From positions 1-37,918 of the forward strand of contig CAMFHP010000083.1 of assembly GCA_945952225.1 (NCBI GenBank): 37,918 nt of DNA, written 5' to 3'. The stretch comes from an uncultured Myxococcaceae bacterium (GTDB taxonomy: Bacteria > Myxococcota_A > Polyangia > Polyangiales > Ga0077539). The position numbers and the translations under genes were made by a program. Shown piece after piece: positions 1-9,000 of the stretch; position 1 is the first letter of the stretch; each line of letters opens with the position of its first letter. The notes beneath the pieces were generated by a model, which did no database searches, had not been told where the DNA came from, and saw only the letters and a list, made by a program, of their open reading frames with translations.

Positions 1-18
1 CGATACCCGGCGGTATCG
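1..18. repeat. Short perfect hairpin at window edge
   Basis: Arms CGATACC (1-7) and GGTATCG (12-18) are exact reverse complements around the loop CGGC. No T-run follows, so a classical intrinsic terminator is not supported. It could be the 3' end of an upstream transcription unit, but nothing upstream is visible. The rest of 19-172 shows no convincing gene: one frame is open throughout, but its composition is not gene-like. Confidence 0.4.
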
Positions 19-172
19 CAAGGTGGCGTGACGACGGCCGACGACGTGGATCTGCTGCAAGCTGCGGGGAATTCCACGTCAACACCCTCGAAGACCTTCT
101 TCCGATCGCAGCCGTCAGAGCTCGCCCGCCGTCTCGCCATCCACGCTCGATTTCGCCGCAAGGAGGCCCCGC

Positions 173-1738
173 ATGGGACGCAGGGTGCTGTTCATCGTGA
201 AGGAGCTCGAAGGGGCTGAACCCCTCGGCGCGCTCTACATCGCAGGGTGCCTCCAGGCCGCGGGCCACACGTGTCGCTTCGTGGGCACGCGCGGCACCGA
301 CCTCGACGCCGAGGTGCGCCGCTTCGATCCGCACGTCATCGCGGTGGGCGCCACCACGGGGATGCACCGCTACTACCTCGGGCTGTTGCATCACCTGAAG
401 CAGCGGCATCCGAAGGTGCTCACGCTGATGGGCGGCGCGCATCCGACGTTCTATCCCGCGGTGCTCCAGAGCCCGGCGCTCGACGTGATCTGTCAGGGCG
501 AGGGCGAAGACGCGGCGGTGGAACTCTGCGACGCCCTCGACCGCGGCGACGACCCGCGCGGCATCGCCGACCTCCACGTGAAGCGCGACGGCGTCATCTG
601 GACGAGCGCTCCCCGCGCGCTGCGACGGGACCTCGACGCGATCCCGTTTCCGCCGCGCGAGCTGCTCTACGCGTGGGACGACTCGTTGCGCCTGCGTCCG
701 CTCAAGTCATTCACGACGAACCGCGGGTGTCCCTTCCCGTGCTCGTACTGCTTCAACCCCTCGCTCGTGTCGCACTACGGACCGACGTGGAAGAAGCCGC
801 GCATCCGAAGCCCCGAGAACGTGGTCGCCGAGCTCGTGCACGTGCGCGCGCAGGGTCCGCTCGACGTGGTGGGATTTCGCGAGAGCATCTTCGTGTACGA
901 GGCCGCGTGGCTGCGGCGCTTCGGCGAGCTCTACCGCCGCGAGGTGGGCCTCCCGTACTACTGCCACCTGCGCGCCGACATCGTGAGCGACGAGATGGTC
1001 GACCTGCTCGCGTGGTCGGGGTGCCACTCGGTCAACGTGGGCATCGAGACGGCGAACCCGCGCCTCGCCAACGAGGTGCTCCGTCGCAACGTGAAGATGG
1101 ACCGCCTCGCGCGCGGCATCCGCGCCCTCAAGCGCGCGGGCATCGTGGTGTTCGCGGACAACATCCTGGGCATTCCCGGCTCGACCTTCGAAGACGACCT
1201 CGCGACGCTGCGCCTCAACATCGAGCTCGACGTCGACTACGCCGCGGCGACGCTGTGTACGCCGTACCCCGGCACGGGCATCGCGGAGCACGCGCAGCGC
1301 ATCGGGTGGTTCGACGGCGACTACGACGCCATCGACCGCAGCTACTACACCGAGTCCGTGCTGCGCTTCCCCACGGAGCGGCACCGTCGACGCGTCGAGA
1401 ACCTCCACAAGGTCTTCGCCGTCGCGGCCGCGGTGCCCGCGCTCCTGCCGCTGTGGGAGCGCCTCCTCGACCTGCCGCCCAACGACTTCTTCTACGCGCT
1501 CTTTCGCAGCTGGTACTACGTCTGCCACGTCACCGACGTGATGCCCCGCCGCCTCGACCTCGCGCAGCTTCGCGACGGACTGCTCAGCGTGTTCGGTGTG
1601 TTTCGCGGCGCCGACGACCACTGGTTCCCGATGCCCGCCGCCGACGACCTGCCCGTGCGCGAGGCGCCTCCTCGCGCGAACGAGCGACGCGCCGTGCGAC
1701 TCCCCACCGTCACCGAGGACCACGATGCCTGTCGATGA
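173..1738 (+). CDS. B12-binding-type radical SAM protein
   Basis: This 521-residue protein has an N-terminal Rossmann-like region typical of cobalamin-binding radical SAM enzymes (about residues 1-140, with GGAHPTFYP and a GEGED segment). A radical SAM core follows, with the cluster motif C186-x3-C190-x2-C193 (GCPFPCSYCFNP), then GIETANPRL and LGIPGST segments. The layout is that of the BchE/P-methylase class (class B), which includes methyltransferases and ring-forming enzymes. A clear DxHxxG cobalamin-ligand motif is not visible, as in many members of the class, so true B12 use is uncertain. The ATG has an excellent AAGGAGG about 8 nt upstream. The end overlaps the next gene by 14 nt, implying coupled translation. 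The substrate cannot be read from the sequence. Confidence 0.9.
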   Translation: MGRRVLFIVKELEGAEPLGALYIAGCLQAAGHTCRFVGTRGTDLDAEVRRFDPHVIAVGATTGMHRYYLGLLHHLKQRHPKVLTLMGGAHPTFYPAVLQSPALDVICQGEGEDAAVELCDALDRGDDPRGIADLHVKRDGVIWTSAPRALRRDLDAIPFPPRELLYAWDDSLRLRPLKSFTTNRGCPFPCSYCFNPSLVSHYGPTWKKPRIRSPENVVAELVHVRAQGPLDVVGFRESIFVYEAAWLRRFGELYRREVGLPYYCHLRADIVSDEMVDLLAWSGCHSVNVGIETANPRLANEVLRRNVKMDRLARGIRALKRAGIVVFADNILGIPGSTFEDDLATLRLNIELDVDYAAATLCTPYPGTGIAEHAQRIGWFDGDYDAIDRSYYTESVLRFPTERHRRRVENLHKVFAVAAAVPALLPLWERLLDLPPNDFFYALFRSWYYVCHVTDVMPRRLDLAQLRDGLLSVFGVFRGADDHWFPMPAADDLPVREAPPRANERRAVRLPTVTEDHDACR

Positions 1739-2135
1739 CCGCACGCTCCGTCTCCGCCGCGTGAAGCGCCAGCTCAAGGCCGGCGCGTCCATCGTGCTCG
1801 CGCTCGCAGCGGGCGCGTTCCTCGCGTGTCAGCGCACACAACCGACCCCCGAGCGGAGCCCCATGGGACCCGACGCGCGCAGCGGTCCCGCGCCCGCCGA
1901 CGCGTCACCCGATGCGGTCCGCGAGGCGCCTCACGACGCAGCCCACGATGCGGCACACGATACGGCACACGACACCGCCGACGACGTTGCCCACGATGCC
2001 TCCGCGCTCGCCGTCGATGCCTCGCACGACGCAGGCGCGATGGTGCGCCACGACCCGTCGCACGCGCGCCGTCACCGCGTCGACCGCGACGAGCACCGCC
2101 GCGGATTGCCCGTCCTCGACAACCTGCTGGAGTGA
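1725..2135 (+). CDS. Small exported His-Asp repeat lipoprotein (putative)
   Basis: A 136-residue protein whose start lies inside the radical SAM gene; GAGG sits about 7 nt before the ATG. After a basic N-terminus comes a hydrophobic segment ending in AFLAC, a weak lipobox (Phe at -3), so it is probably a lipoprotein or membrane-anchored. Residues about 69-92 consist of six four-residue units of the AHDA/AHDT type, followed by an Arg/His/Asp-rich tail ending in LPVLDNLLE. No family is recognised. Possible roles are a metal-binding or spacer protein. The overlap with a radical SAM gene raises, without proving, the idea that it is a substrate or partner of that enzyme. Confidence 0.7.
   Translation: MPVDDRTLRLRRVKRQLKAGASIVLALAAGAFLACQRTQPTPERSPMGPDARSGPAPADASPDAVREAPHDAAHDAAHDTAHDTADDVAHDASALAVDASHDAGAMVRHDPSHARRHRVDRDEHRRGLPVLDNLLE
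1929..2000 (+). repeat. Six 12-bp units encoding (A/P)-(H/D)-D-x
   Basis: Six in-frame 12-nt units encode PHDA, AHDA, AHDT, AHDT, ADDV and AHDA. The units differ at wobble positions (gat/gac, gca/gcc/gcg), so the peptide rather than the DNA appears to be conserved. Confidence 0.8.
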
Positions 2136-2141
2136 TCCCCG

Positions 2142-3305
2142 TCAGCGCGCGCGCAGCGCCGTGAGCACCGTCACCACGCGCGCGTCGTCGTCGTCGGTCT
2201 CGCGACCGCGGGCCTCGAGCGCGGCCACCAGGGCGGCATCGCGACGAACCACACGCACGATCACCGGAAGGTCCATCGCCCACTCGCACTCGGCGAGCTC
2301 GTCGGCCTCGTCGTCGTCGAGCGCGACGGTGTCGAGCGCGAGCCCCTCGGACTCCAGCAGCTCGCCCCACGGGTGCTCGTTGAACGACACGCGCCACACG
2401 GGGCCTTGCGCACGCTCCACGGGGCCGTTCGCGCGCACGGCGGCCTCACGGTAGCCACCCCCACCGGCCGCGGCGCTCGCGGGTTCGGGCGCGCGGTCCG
2501 AGCGCCACGACCAGCGCGTCACCGTCGCGTAGAGGAGCGGCGCGCGGTCGTCGCGGTCCCATCGCGCGAGCATGCGTGCGAGACCGCGTTCGAAGTCGTC
2601 GTCGGTGGCCGTCACGAAGTCGTCGTCGTGCGGCTCGATACCGGGATGCTCGCAGGTGCCTGTGACCGTCCACACGCCGCGCGCGCGCTCGGCGGTCACC
2701 ATGCAGGTGATGGGCTGCTCGTCGCGCGTCCACGTGCGCTGGTAGCGCAGCACGTAGGGCTGATGACGGAGCTGCGCGAGGTGACGCAGCGACGCCCAGG
2801 TGAGCCACACGCCCAGCGCGGCGAGACCCACGCCCACAATGGGCAGCGCCGCACTCCCCCGCGGCGTGGATCCGTACGCGATGCAGAAGCCCGCGAGGGG
2901 CACGAACGCGGCGCCGAAGAGGGCCACGCCGACGCTCTCCATCGGCTCGACCCGGGGCGCGCTCCAGTGCGCGTCGCGGTCCGCGCGAGGCAGGCCGCAG
3001 CCCTCGCAGACCGGGGCGCCCACGTCGCGAAGACCGCACGCGGGACACGCGCCCAGCGCCGTCGTGAGCGCGCCGATCGCACGTCGGTCGCGGAGGAAGC
3101 GCGACCACGGGCTCAGCGCGAACGCGAGGAGCCCCGCGAAGAGCAGCGCGAAGAACCCCACGAGGCCCAGGAGGTCGGCACGCAGCGGGCGCGTCGCGAC
3201 GAGGTACGCGGCGCCGACCTCGAGCGCCACGAGCGCGAGGGCCATCACGGCCGACACGACGAGGGAGAAGGTGTCGGGGTCGCGGTGCGGCTTCGTCGTG
3301 ATCAT
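2142..3305 (-). CDS. Membrane protein with zinc-ribbon motif
   Basis: A 387-residue protein of unknown function. Two membrane segments (about 14-36 and 44-64) are followed by a zinc-ribbon-like C87-x2-C90-x9-C100-x2-C103 (CPAC and CEGC), then two more hydrophobic segments (roughly 120-165). The remaining ~200 residues are soluble and rich in Asp/Glu. The ATG is preceded by no clear SD. It lies 34 nt downstream of the CPBP protease gene and probably closes an operon that begins with gltX. It converges with the His-Asp lipoprotein gene with only 6 nt between the stops. The metal site is inferred from cysteine spacing only. Confidence 0.75.
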   Translation of the reverse strand: MITTKPHRDPDTFSLVVSAVMALALVALEVGAAYLVATRPLRADLLGLVGFFALLFAGLLAFALSPWSRFLRDRRAIGALTTALGACPACGLRDVGAPVCEGCGLPRADRDAHWSAPRVEPMESVGVALFGAAFVPLAGFCIAYGSTPRGSAALPIVGVGLAALGVWLTWASLRHLAQLRHQPYVLRYQRTWTRDEQPITCMVTAERARGVWTVTGTCEHPGIEPHDDDFVTATDDDFERGLARMLARWDRDDRAPLLYATVTRWSWRSDRAPEPASAAAGGGGYREAAVRANGPVERAQGPVWRVSFNEHPWGELLESEGLALDTVALDDDEADELAECEWAMDLPVIVRVVRRDAALVAALEARGRETDDDDARVVTVLTALRAR

Positions 3306-3339
3306 CGCGAAGCGAGAGGAGAGCGCATCGGCGCGCGCG

Positions 3340-4302
3340 CTACCAGTTCCACGAGGCCGGGAGGTGAAAGCCTCCGGGGAGCCCGCGGGTCTGGAGCAGC
3401 GCGGCCATGTCCATGCTGATGGCGACGGTAACGTGGATCAGAAAGCCCGACCAGATCGAGCGCGTCTTGAGCGAGAGCGTGCCGAGCACGGTGCCCGCGA
3501 GGATCGCCGCGAGCGCCTCGGCCCAGGGCTTTCCGAAGTGGATCATGCAGTACGGCGTGACCATCGCCATGATGACCGCCGAGCCCATCGCCTCGCGGCC
3601 CGCGAACACGAGAAAGCCTCGGAAGAAGAACTCCAGCGTGAAGAACTGCGAGGCGTACACGAGCTCCCACGCGGCGAAGTCGAACCAGCTCCGCGAGGCG
3701 TCTCGGTAGAACGGGTAGTAGTGCGAGAACTCGCCGGTCTGCGAGACGATCACCACCGCCACGAGCACGATGCCGAAGAAGAGCGCGTAGATCCACGCGT
3801 GCGAGAGAAAGCCCTTCGTGCTGAGCCCGTAGTCGCGGATGCGGTCCCTGCGCCAGAACAGCATCAGGAGCGCGGGCACGATGAGGTACCCGAGCGAGCG
3901 CGTGAACGACCAGTAGATGAGCCCGTAGAGCTCGTTCCAGCGCGGGTCCTGCGCCCAGGTCATGGGCTTGAGGAGCTGGAGGTGATGCGTCGCGGGCGCG
4001 TTCGGTCCGCCGCCCCACTCGATCACGAAGCCCCGTGAAACCAGGGCGTTGAACGCGGTGCGGTCGCCGAAATACTCCTGCAGCGTGAGCACCACCGCGG
4101 CGGCCACGTAGGCCACGATGGGTCGCCAGTCGTAGCCCAGACCCGCGGCCTCACGGGCGGCGCGCGCGACCGTCGCCTCGCGGTCGACCTCGCGCCACGT
4201 GTCGAGAAAGAAGCGCCGCGGATGCAGCTCGACGAGCTTCTTGCGGGCCACCACGGCCACGAGGAGCACGTACGCGATCGAGGCGAAGAAGACGACCTTC
4301 AC
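3340..4302 (-). CDS. CPBP family intramembrane metalloprotease
   Basis: A 320-residue multi-pass membrane protein of the CPBP (CAAX protease/bacteriocin-processing, Abi) family. The diagnostic motif appears as LEFFFRGF, where family members normally have EExxxR. The second conserved segment, MIHFGKPW, and a later LIHV histidine match the FxxxH and H motifs. The first Glu of the usual EE pair is Leu here, so catalytic competence needs checking. The start is GTG, preceded by a G-run (GGGGGG) that can serve as a ribosome site. It begins 14 nt after gltX stops, indicating co-transcription. Family roles include prenyl-protein processing and self-immunity; the substrate here is unknown. Confidence 0.85.
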   Translation of the reverse strand: MKVVFFASIAYVLLVAVVARKKLVELHPRRFFLDTWREVDREATVARAAREAAGLGYDWRPIVAYVAAAVVLTLQEYFGDRTAFNALVSRGFVIEWGGGPNAPATHHLQLLKPMTWAQDPRWNELYGLIYWSFTRSLGYLIVPALLMLFWRRDRIRDYGLSTKGFLSHAWIYALFFGIVLVAVVIVSQTGEFSHYYPFYRDASRSWFDFAAWELVYASQFFTLEFFFRGFLVFAGREAMGSAVIMAMVTPYCMIHFGKPWAEALAAILAGTVLGTLSLKTRSIWSGFLIHVTVAISMDMAALLQTRGLPGGFHLPASWNW

Positions 4303-4316
4303 GGGCCCCCCGCGCG

Positions 4317-5747
4317 CTACGCCGACGCCTTGCGGAGCCGCGCCACGGTCACGTCGCGACCGAGCACGGCCATGACCTCGTAGAGCCCCGGCGACGCGCT
4401 GCGACCCGTGAGGGCCACGCGGGCGGGCTGCGCCACGTGCTTGATCTCCAGCGACTGCGAGGCGAGCCAGGCCTCGACGGCGTTGTGGATCTCGGCCTCG
4501 GCGAAGGGCTCCACCGCGGCCACCACGTCGGCGAGCGCGGCGAGCTTCGGCTTCGCGTCGGCCGTGAGGAACTTCTCCGCCGCCTTCGCGTCGACCACGG
4601 GCTCGTCACGGAAGTAGTAGTCCATCGCGTCGGCCATCTCGACCAGCGTGCTGGCGCGGGGCTTCACGGTGTGCACCGCGGGCACGAGGCGCGCGTCGGC
4701 CGCGTCGACGGTGAGCCCGCGCTTCGCGAGGAAGGGCAGCACCATCGCGGCGAGCTCGTCGTCGGTGCGCTTGCGCAGGTGCTCGGCGCTCACCCAGAGG
4801 GCCTTCTTCTTGTCGTAGCGCCCGTCGTGGTTGCCCACGTGGTTCCAGTCGAACTTCTCGATGAGCTCCTCGCGCGAGAAGATCTCCTGGTCGCCGGCGC
4901 TCCACCCGAAGCGCGCGATGTAGTTGAGCACCGCGTCGGGGAGCCATCCCTTCTCGCGGTAGGCGCCCACGGGCACGTCGATGCCCTGCTGATCGCCGAG
5001 GCGCTTCGACATCTTCTCGCCCGTGGGGGTGAGCATCATGGGCAGGTGCGCGAACTGCGGCACGTCGGCGTCGAGCGCGCGGTACAGCAGGATCTGCGGC
5101 GGCGTGTTGATGAGGTGATCCTTGCCGCGGGCCACGAGCGTGACGCCCATGGTGACGTCGTCGACCACCGCGCCGAAGTTGTAGAGCGGCACGCCGTTGG
5201 AGCGCATGAGCACCTGGTCCTGCATGGCGTCGCAGGGCGTCGACATGGCGCCGCACACGAGGTCGGTGTAGGCGACGGCGCCGCCGCGCGGGAGCTTCTG
5301 GCGCACCACGTAGGGGAGGTCGGGCTCGTCGCGGCGCTCGCGGCACGTGCCGGGGTAGACCCAGTGCGCGCGCTTCTTCTCGGGCAGGGCGTTGCGCTGC
5401 GCTTCGAGCTCCTCGCGGGTGCAATAACAGCGGTACGCGGCGCCCGCGCGAATGAGCTTCTCGGCGTACTCGCGGTACAGGTCGAGCCGCTGCATCTGGA
5501 AGTACGGGCCGCAGTCGCCGCCCGCGTGCGGGCCCTCGTCCCAGTCGAGCCCGAGCCAGCGCATCGAGTCGAAGATCACGCGCACGCTCTCGTCGGTGCT
5601 GCGCTCCTGGTCCGTGTCCTCGACGCGGAGGATGAACGTGCCGCCCGTCTTGCGGGCCCACAGCCAGTTGAAGAGCGCGGTGCGGGCGCCGCCGATGTGG
5701 AGGTAGCCCGTGGGCGAAGGCGCGAAGCGTACGCGAGGCCTGGTCAT
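4317..5747 (-). CDS. gltX: Glutamyl-tRNA synthetase
   Basis: This 476-residue class I aminoacyl-tRNA synthetase charges tRNA-Glu with glutamate in the cytoplasm. The N-terminus carries RFAPSPTGYLHIGG, the HIGH-type signature at residues 17-20, and KMSKRLG near residue 244 is the KMSKS loop. A Cys/Tyr cluster typical of the zinc-binding insertion is visible (YRCYC and YPGTC). The length is normal for bacterial GltX. The open frame extends far upstream, but homology to the family starts exactly at MTRPRVRF, so the ATG at 5747 was chosen. It has no SD. It is the first gene of a probable minus-strand operon with the CPBP protease and the zinc-ribbon membrane protein. Confidence 0.97.
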   Translation of the reverse strand: MTRPRVRFAPSPTGYLHIGGARTALFNWLWARKTGGTFILRVEDTDQERSTDESVRVIFDSMRWLGLDWDEGPHAGGDCGPYFQMQRLDLYREYAEKLIRAGAAYRCYCTREELEAQRNALPEKKRAHWVYPGTCRERRDEPDLPYVVRQKLPRGGAVAYTDLVCGAMSTPCDAMQDQVLMRSNGVPLYNFGAVVDDVTMGVTLVARGKDHLINTPPQILLYRALDADVPQFAHLPMMLTPTGEKMSKRLGDQQGIDVPVGAYREKGWLPDAVLNYIARFGWSAGDQEIFSREELIEKFDWNHVGNHDGRYDKKKALWVSAEHLRKRTDDELAAMVLPFLAKRGLTVDAADARLVPAVHTVKPRASTLVEMADAMDYYFRDEPVVDAKAAEKFLTADAKPKLAALADVVAAVEPFAEAEIHNAVEAWLASQSLEIKHVAQPARVALTGRSASPGLYEVMAVLGRDVTVARLRKASA

Positions 5748-6009
5748 GGCCGGGGGAGGTACCGCGCACCGCCGCGCGGGGTCAATGGCGAGGCGCGCGT
5801 CGGTGCAAGCGAAGACGTGCGCCGCGGGGCTTATTTCATGGGCCCGCGCGTGTGTGGGAACCGCACGGCCGTCCGAAGCCCGACCGTGCGCACGGCGCTG
5901 TTCAACTCTTCGCCATCGAGGCCGTTCATCGTGGGCGGTCGCCCGTTGTCGCCGCTCCCGGCGCGACCACAACACCCGGCGGCACCCCTCCTCCTGCTTC
6001 ACGAGGAAC
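5748..6009. other. Divergent intergenic region, gltX / glycan protein
   Basis: This 262-bp divergent gap must hold the promoters of gltX (leftward) and the trifunctional glycan gene (rightward). No tRNA fold, convincing -35/-10 pair or operator was found by eye. CGAGGAAC just before the rightward ATG can serve as a weak ribosome site. Confidence 0.5.
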
Positions 6010-9000
6010 ATGGTCTTCGAAGATCCATCCCAGACGCGTCGCCGCTGGCTCGTGCGCGCGGCGGTCGGGCTCGCGCTGCTCCTCACCGTTCCCCTCGCAC
6101 TCTCCGCCCACGAGCGCTCGCCAGTGCGCCCACGCGCGGCACTCCCTGCGTTGTCTCCCCGCGCGCTCCCCACGCCCACGACGCCGTGGCGCGACGAGCC
6201 CGCGCCCGCGCTCCCCACGGAAGCTCCTTCGCCCGACTACGCCGCGCTCCTCCGCACGCTCGACGCGCGCGCCGGCGCCCTCGCGGCCTCGATCACCACG
6301 CCCGCGCTCCCCCTCGCGCCCGACGCCCGCGTGCTCTTCACCGTCGACGAGCCCGCCGCGCACCGCGCGATGAACGCGCACCTCGACGCCGTGACCGCGG
6401 TGTCGCCCGACTGGTTCCGCGTGGGCTCCGCGCGCTGCGACGTGCGCGAGACCCTCGACGCCCCGACGCGCGCGCTCCTCGGACGCCGCGGCACGCAGGT
6501 GATCCCGCGGCTCGCGAACCTCGACGGCGACCGCTGGGCCAGCGCCGAGACCGCCGCGCTCCTCGCCGACGACGACGCGCGCCGTTGTGTGGTGCGCACC
6601 GTGGCCTCGCGGGTGATCGCGCTCGGCGCCCACGGCGTGAACGTCGACTTCGAAGCCCTCGCGCCCGAAGACGCCGCGGGCCTCGTGGCCTTCACCGCAG
6701 AGCTTCGCGCGGCGCTCCACCCGACGGGACGCACGGTCACCGTCGACGTCTCCGCGTGGGACAGCGCCTACGACCTCGCGCGCCTCGGCGCGGTCTCCGA
6801 CGGCGTGGTGGTGATGGCCTACGACCAGCACCATCCGTCGAGCGAACCGGGGCCCGTGGCGTCGCAACACTGGCTCGGCGAGACCCTCGACCACGCGCGC
6901 GCCCTCGTGCCCGCCGACCGGCTCATCGTGGCCCTCGGGTCGTACTGCTACGACTGGCCCGTGTCGCCCACGGGGCGCGGCGAATCCATGAGCTTCGCCA
7001 CGGCCATGGGACGCGCTGCGCTCGCGAACGCCACGCCCGTCTACGTGCAGGGCGGCGGCGCGCGCTTCGACTACCGCGCCCCCGACGGACGCGCGCACAC
7101 GGTCTGGTGCAACGACGCCACGGCCACCGCCGACACGCTCGCGCAGCTCGACGCGCGGGGCATCACGCGCACGGCCCTGTGGCGCGCGGGCACCGAGGAT
7201 CCCTCGCTCTGGCCGCTGCTTCGCGCACGTTCCGTGTCCGCGCGACGCGATGCGCTCGCACACGTCGCTGCACCCGCGGCGCCCCTCGCGCTCGGCGAAG
7301 GAGACCTCCTCGCACAGCGCGCCGCGCCCCGTGACGGACGCCGCGCCGTCACCCTCGACGCACAGGGACACGTGCTCGATGCGCGCTACCTCACCGCGCC
7401 CTCGCCCGCGGTGATCGAGCGCTTCGGCGGTGACGCTTCGAAGCGCAACGTGGCGCTCACCTTCGACGACGGACCGGACCCGGTGCACACCGCAGCGCTT
7501 CTCGATGTGCTTCATGAAGCGCACGCGCCCGCGGCCTTCTTCGTGGTGGGCGAACAGGCGGCGGCCTGGCCCTCGCTGGTGCAGCGCATCGCGCGCGACG
7601 GACACCTCGTGGGCAACCACTCGTTTCACCACCCGCACATGAACGCGCTCGACGACCGCGCCTACGCCGCGGAGATCGACCGCACGACGCGGCTCCTCGA
7701 AGCGCTGTCGGGGGTGCAGGTGACGCTCTACCGCGCGCCCTTCACGGCGGTGGTCGACGCGGCCTCGCAGCGTGAGGTGGCGGCGCAGTCGCGGGCCTTC
7801 GCGCGGGGCTACACCTACGCGGGCGCCTCCGTCGACGCCGACGACTGGCAGGGCGGAGACGCATCGTTGCTTGCGCGGCGCATCGTCGAGGGCGTCGAGT
7901 CGGGCGGACGGGTGATCGTGCTCCACGACGGCGGCGGCGACCGCAGGGCCACCGTCGAGGCCGTGCGTCGGGTGATCCCCGAGCTGCGCGCGCGGGGCTA
8001 CCGCTTCGTCTCCCTCGATCGCTACGCGGGCGTGTCTCGCGCCGCGATGGCGCCGCGGCTCTCGCCCGGGGAGCGCATCGTGGCCACGGGCTCGGCGTGG
8101 ATGGCCACGGCCCGCGCCTCCTTCACCCGCGCGCTCTCGGTGCTCTTCGTGACGTGCACCGTGCTGGCGGGGCTGCGCATCGTGCTGCTCGCGGTGTTCG
8201 CGCTGCGCGACCGTCGACGGCAGGCGCCCGTTGAGGGCTACGCGCCGCTCGTGACCGTGCTCATGCCCGCGTACAACGAGGCCACGGTGATCGAGGGGAG
8301 CGTGCGCTCGCTCCTGCGCGGCGAGTACGCGAACGTCGAGGTGCTCGTGGTCGACGACGGCTCGCGCGACAACACCGCGGAGATCGTCGAGCGCATCGCG
8401 ATGTCGGAGCCGCGCGTCCGCTGCGTGCGCAAGCCCAACGGGGGCAAGGCCTCGGCGTCGAACCTGGGCATCCGGCACGCGCGCGGAGAGATCCTCGTGG
8501 CCGTCGACGCCGACACGGTGATCGCGCCCGACGCGATCCGTCGCATGGTCGCGCACTTCGCGGATCCTTCGGTGACGGCGGTGTGCGGCAACGTCGAGGT
8601 GGGCAACGTGCGCTCGTGGCTCACGGCGTTTCAGGCCATCGAGTACGTGACGAGCCAGAACTTCGACCGGCGCGCGTTCGCAGCGCTCAACTGCGTGGGC
8701 GTGGTGCCCGGCGCGCTCGGCGCGTGGCGACGCGACGCGGTGGTGGCCGTCGGAGGCTACAGCGACGACACGCTCGTCGAAGACGCAGACCTCACGATCA
8801 CCGTGCTCCGCGCGGGCGGAACCATCACCTACGAGCCCCGCGCCATCGGACGCACCGAGGCCCCGGAGTCGCTCGGCGCGCTCTGGCGTCAGCGCGTGCG
8901 GTGGACGTACGGCACGTACCAGTGCCTCGCGAAGCACCGCGGCGCGCTCCTGCGCGGATCGCTCGGGTGGGTGGCGCTGCCCAACCTGCTGCTCTTTCAG

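Noticed and set aside
28-219. 63-residue ORF at the left edge
   Set aside because: It overlaps the radical SAM start in another frame, has no ribosome site, and shows no coding character.
247-1764. Long Arg/Pro-rich open frame overlapping the radical SAM gene
   Set aside because: A shadow frame typical of high-GC DNA. Many similar frames exist on both strands over every real gene, and all lack motifs.
5748-6009. Possible tRNA or small RNA in the gltX divergent gap
   Set aside because: No cloverleaf or conserved tRNA boxes could be drawn.
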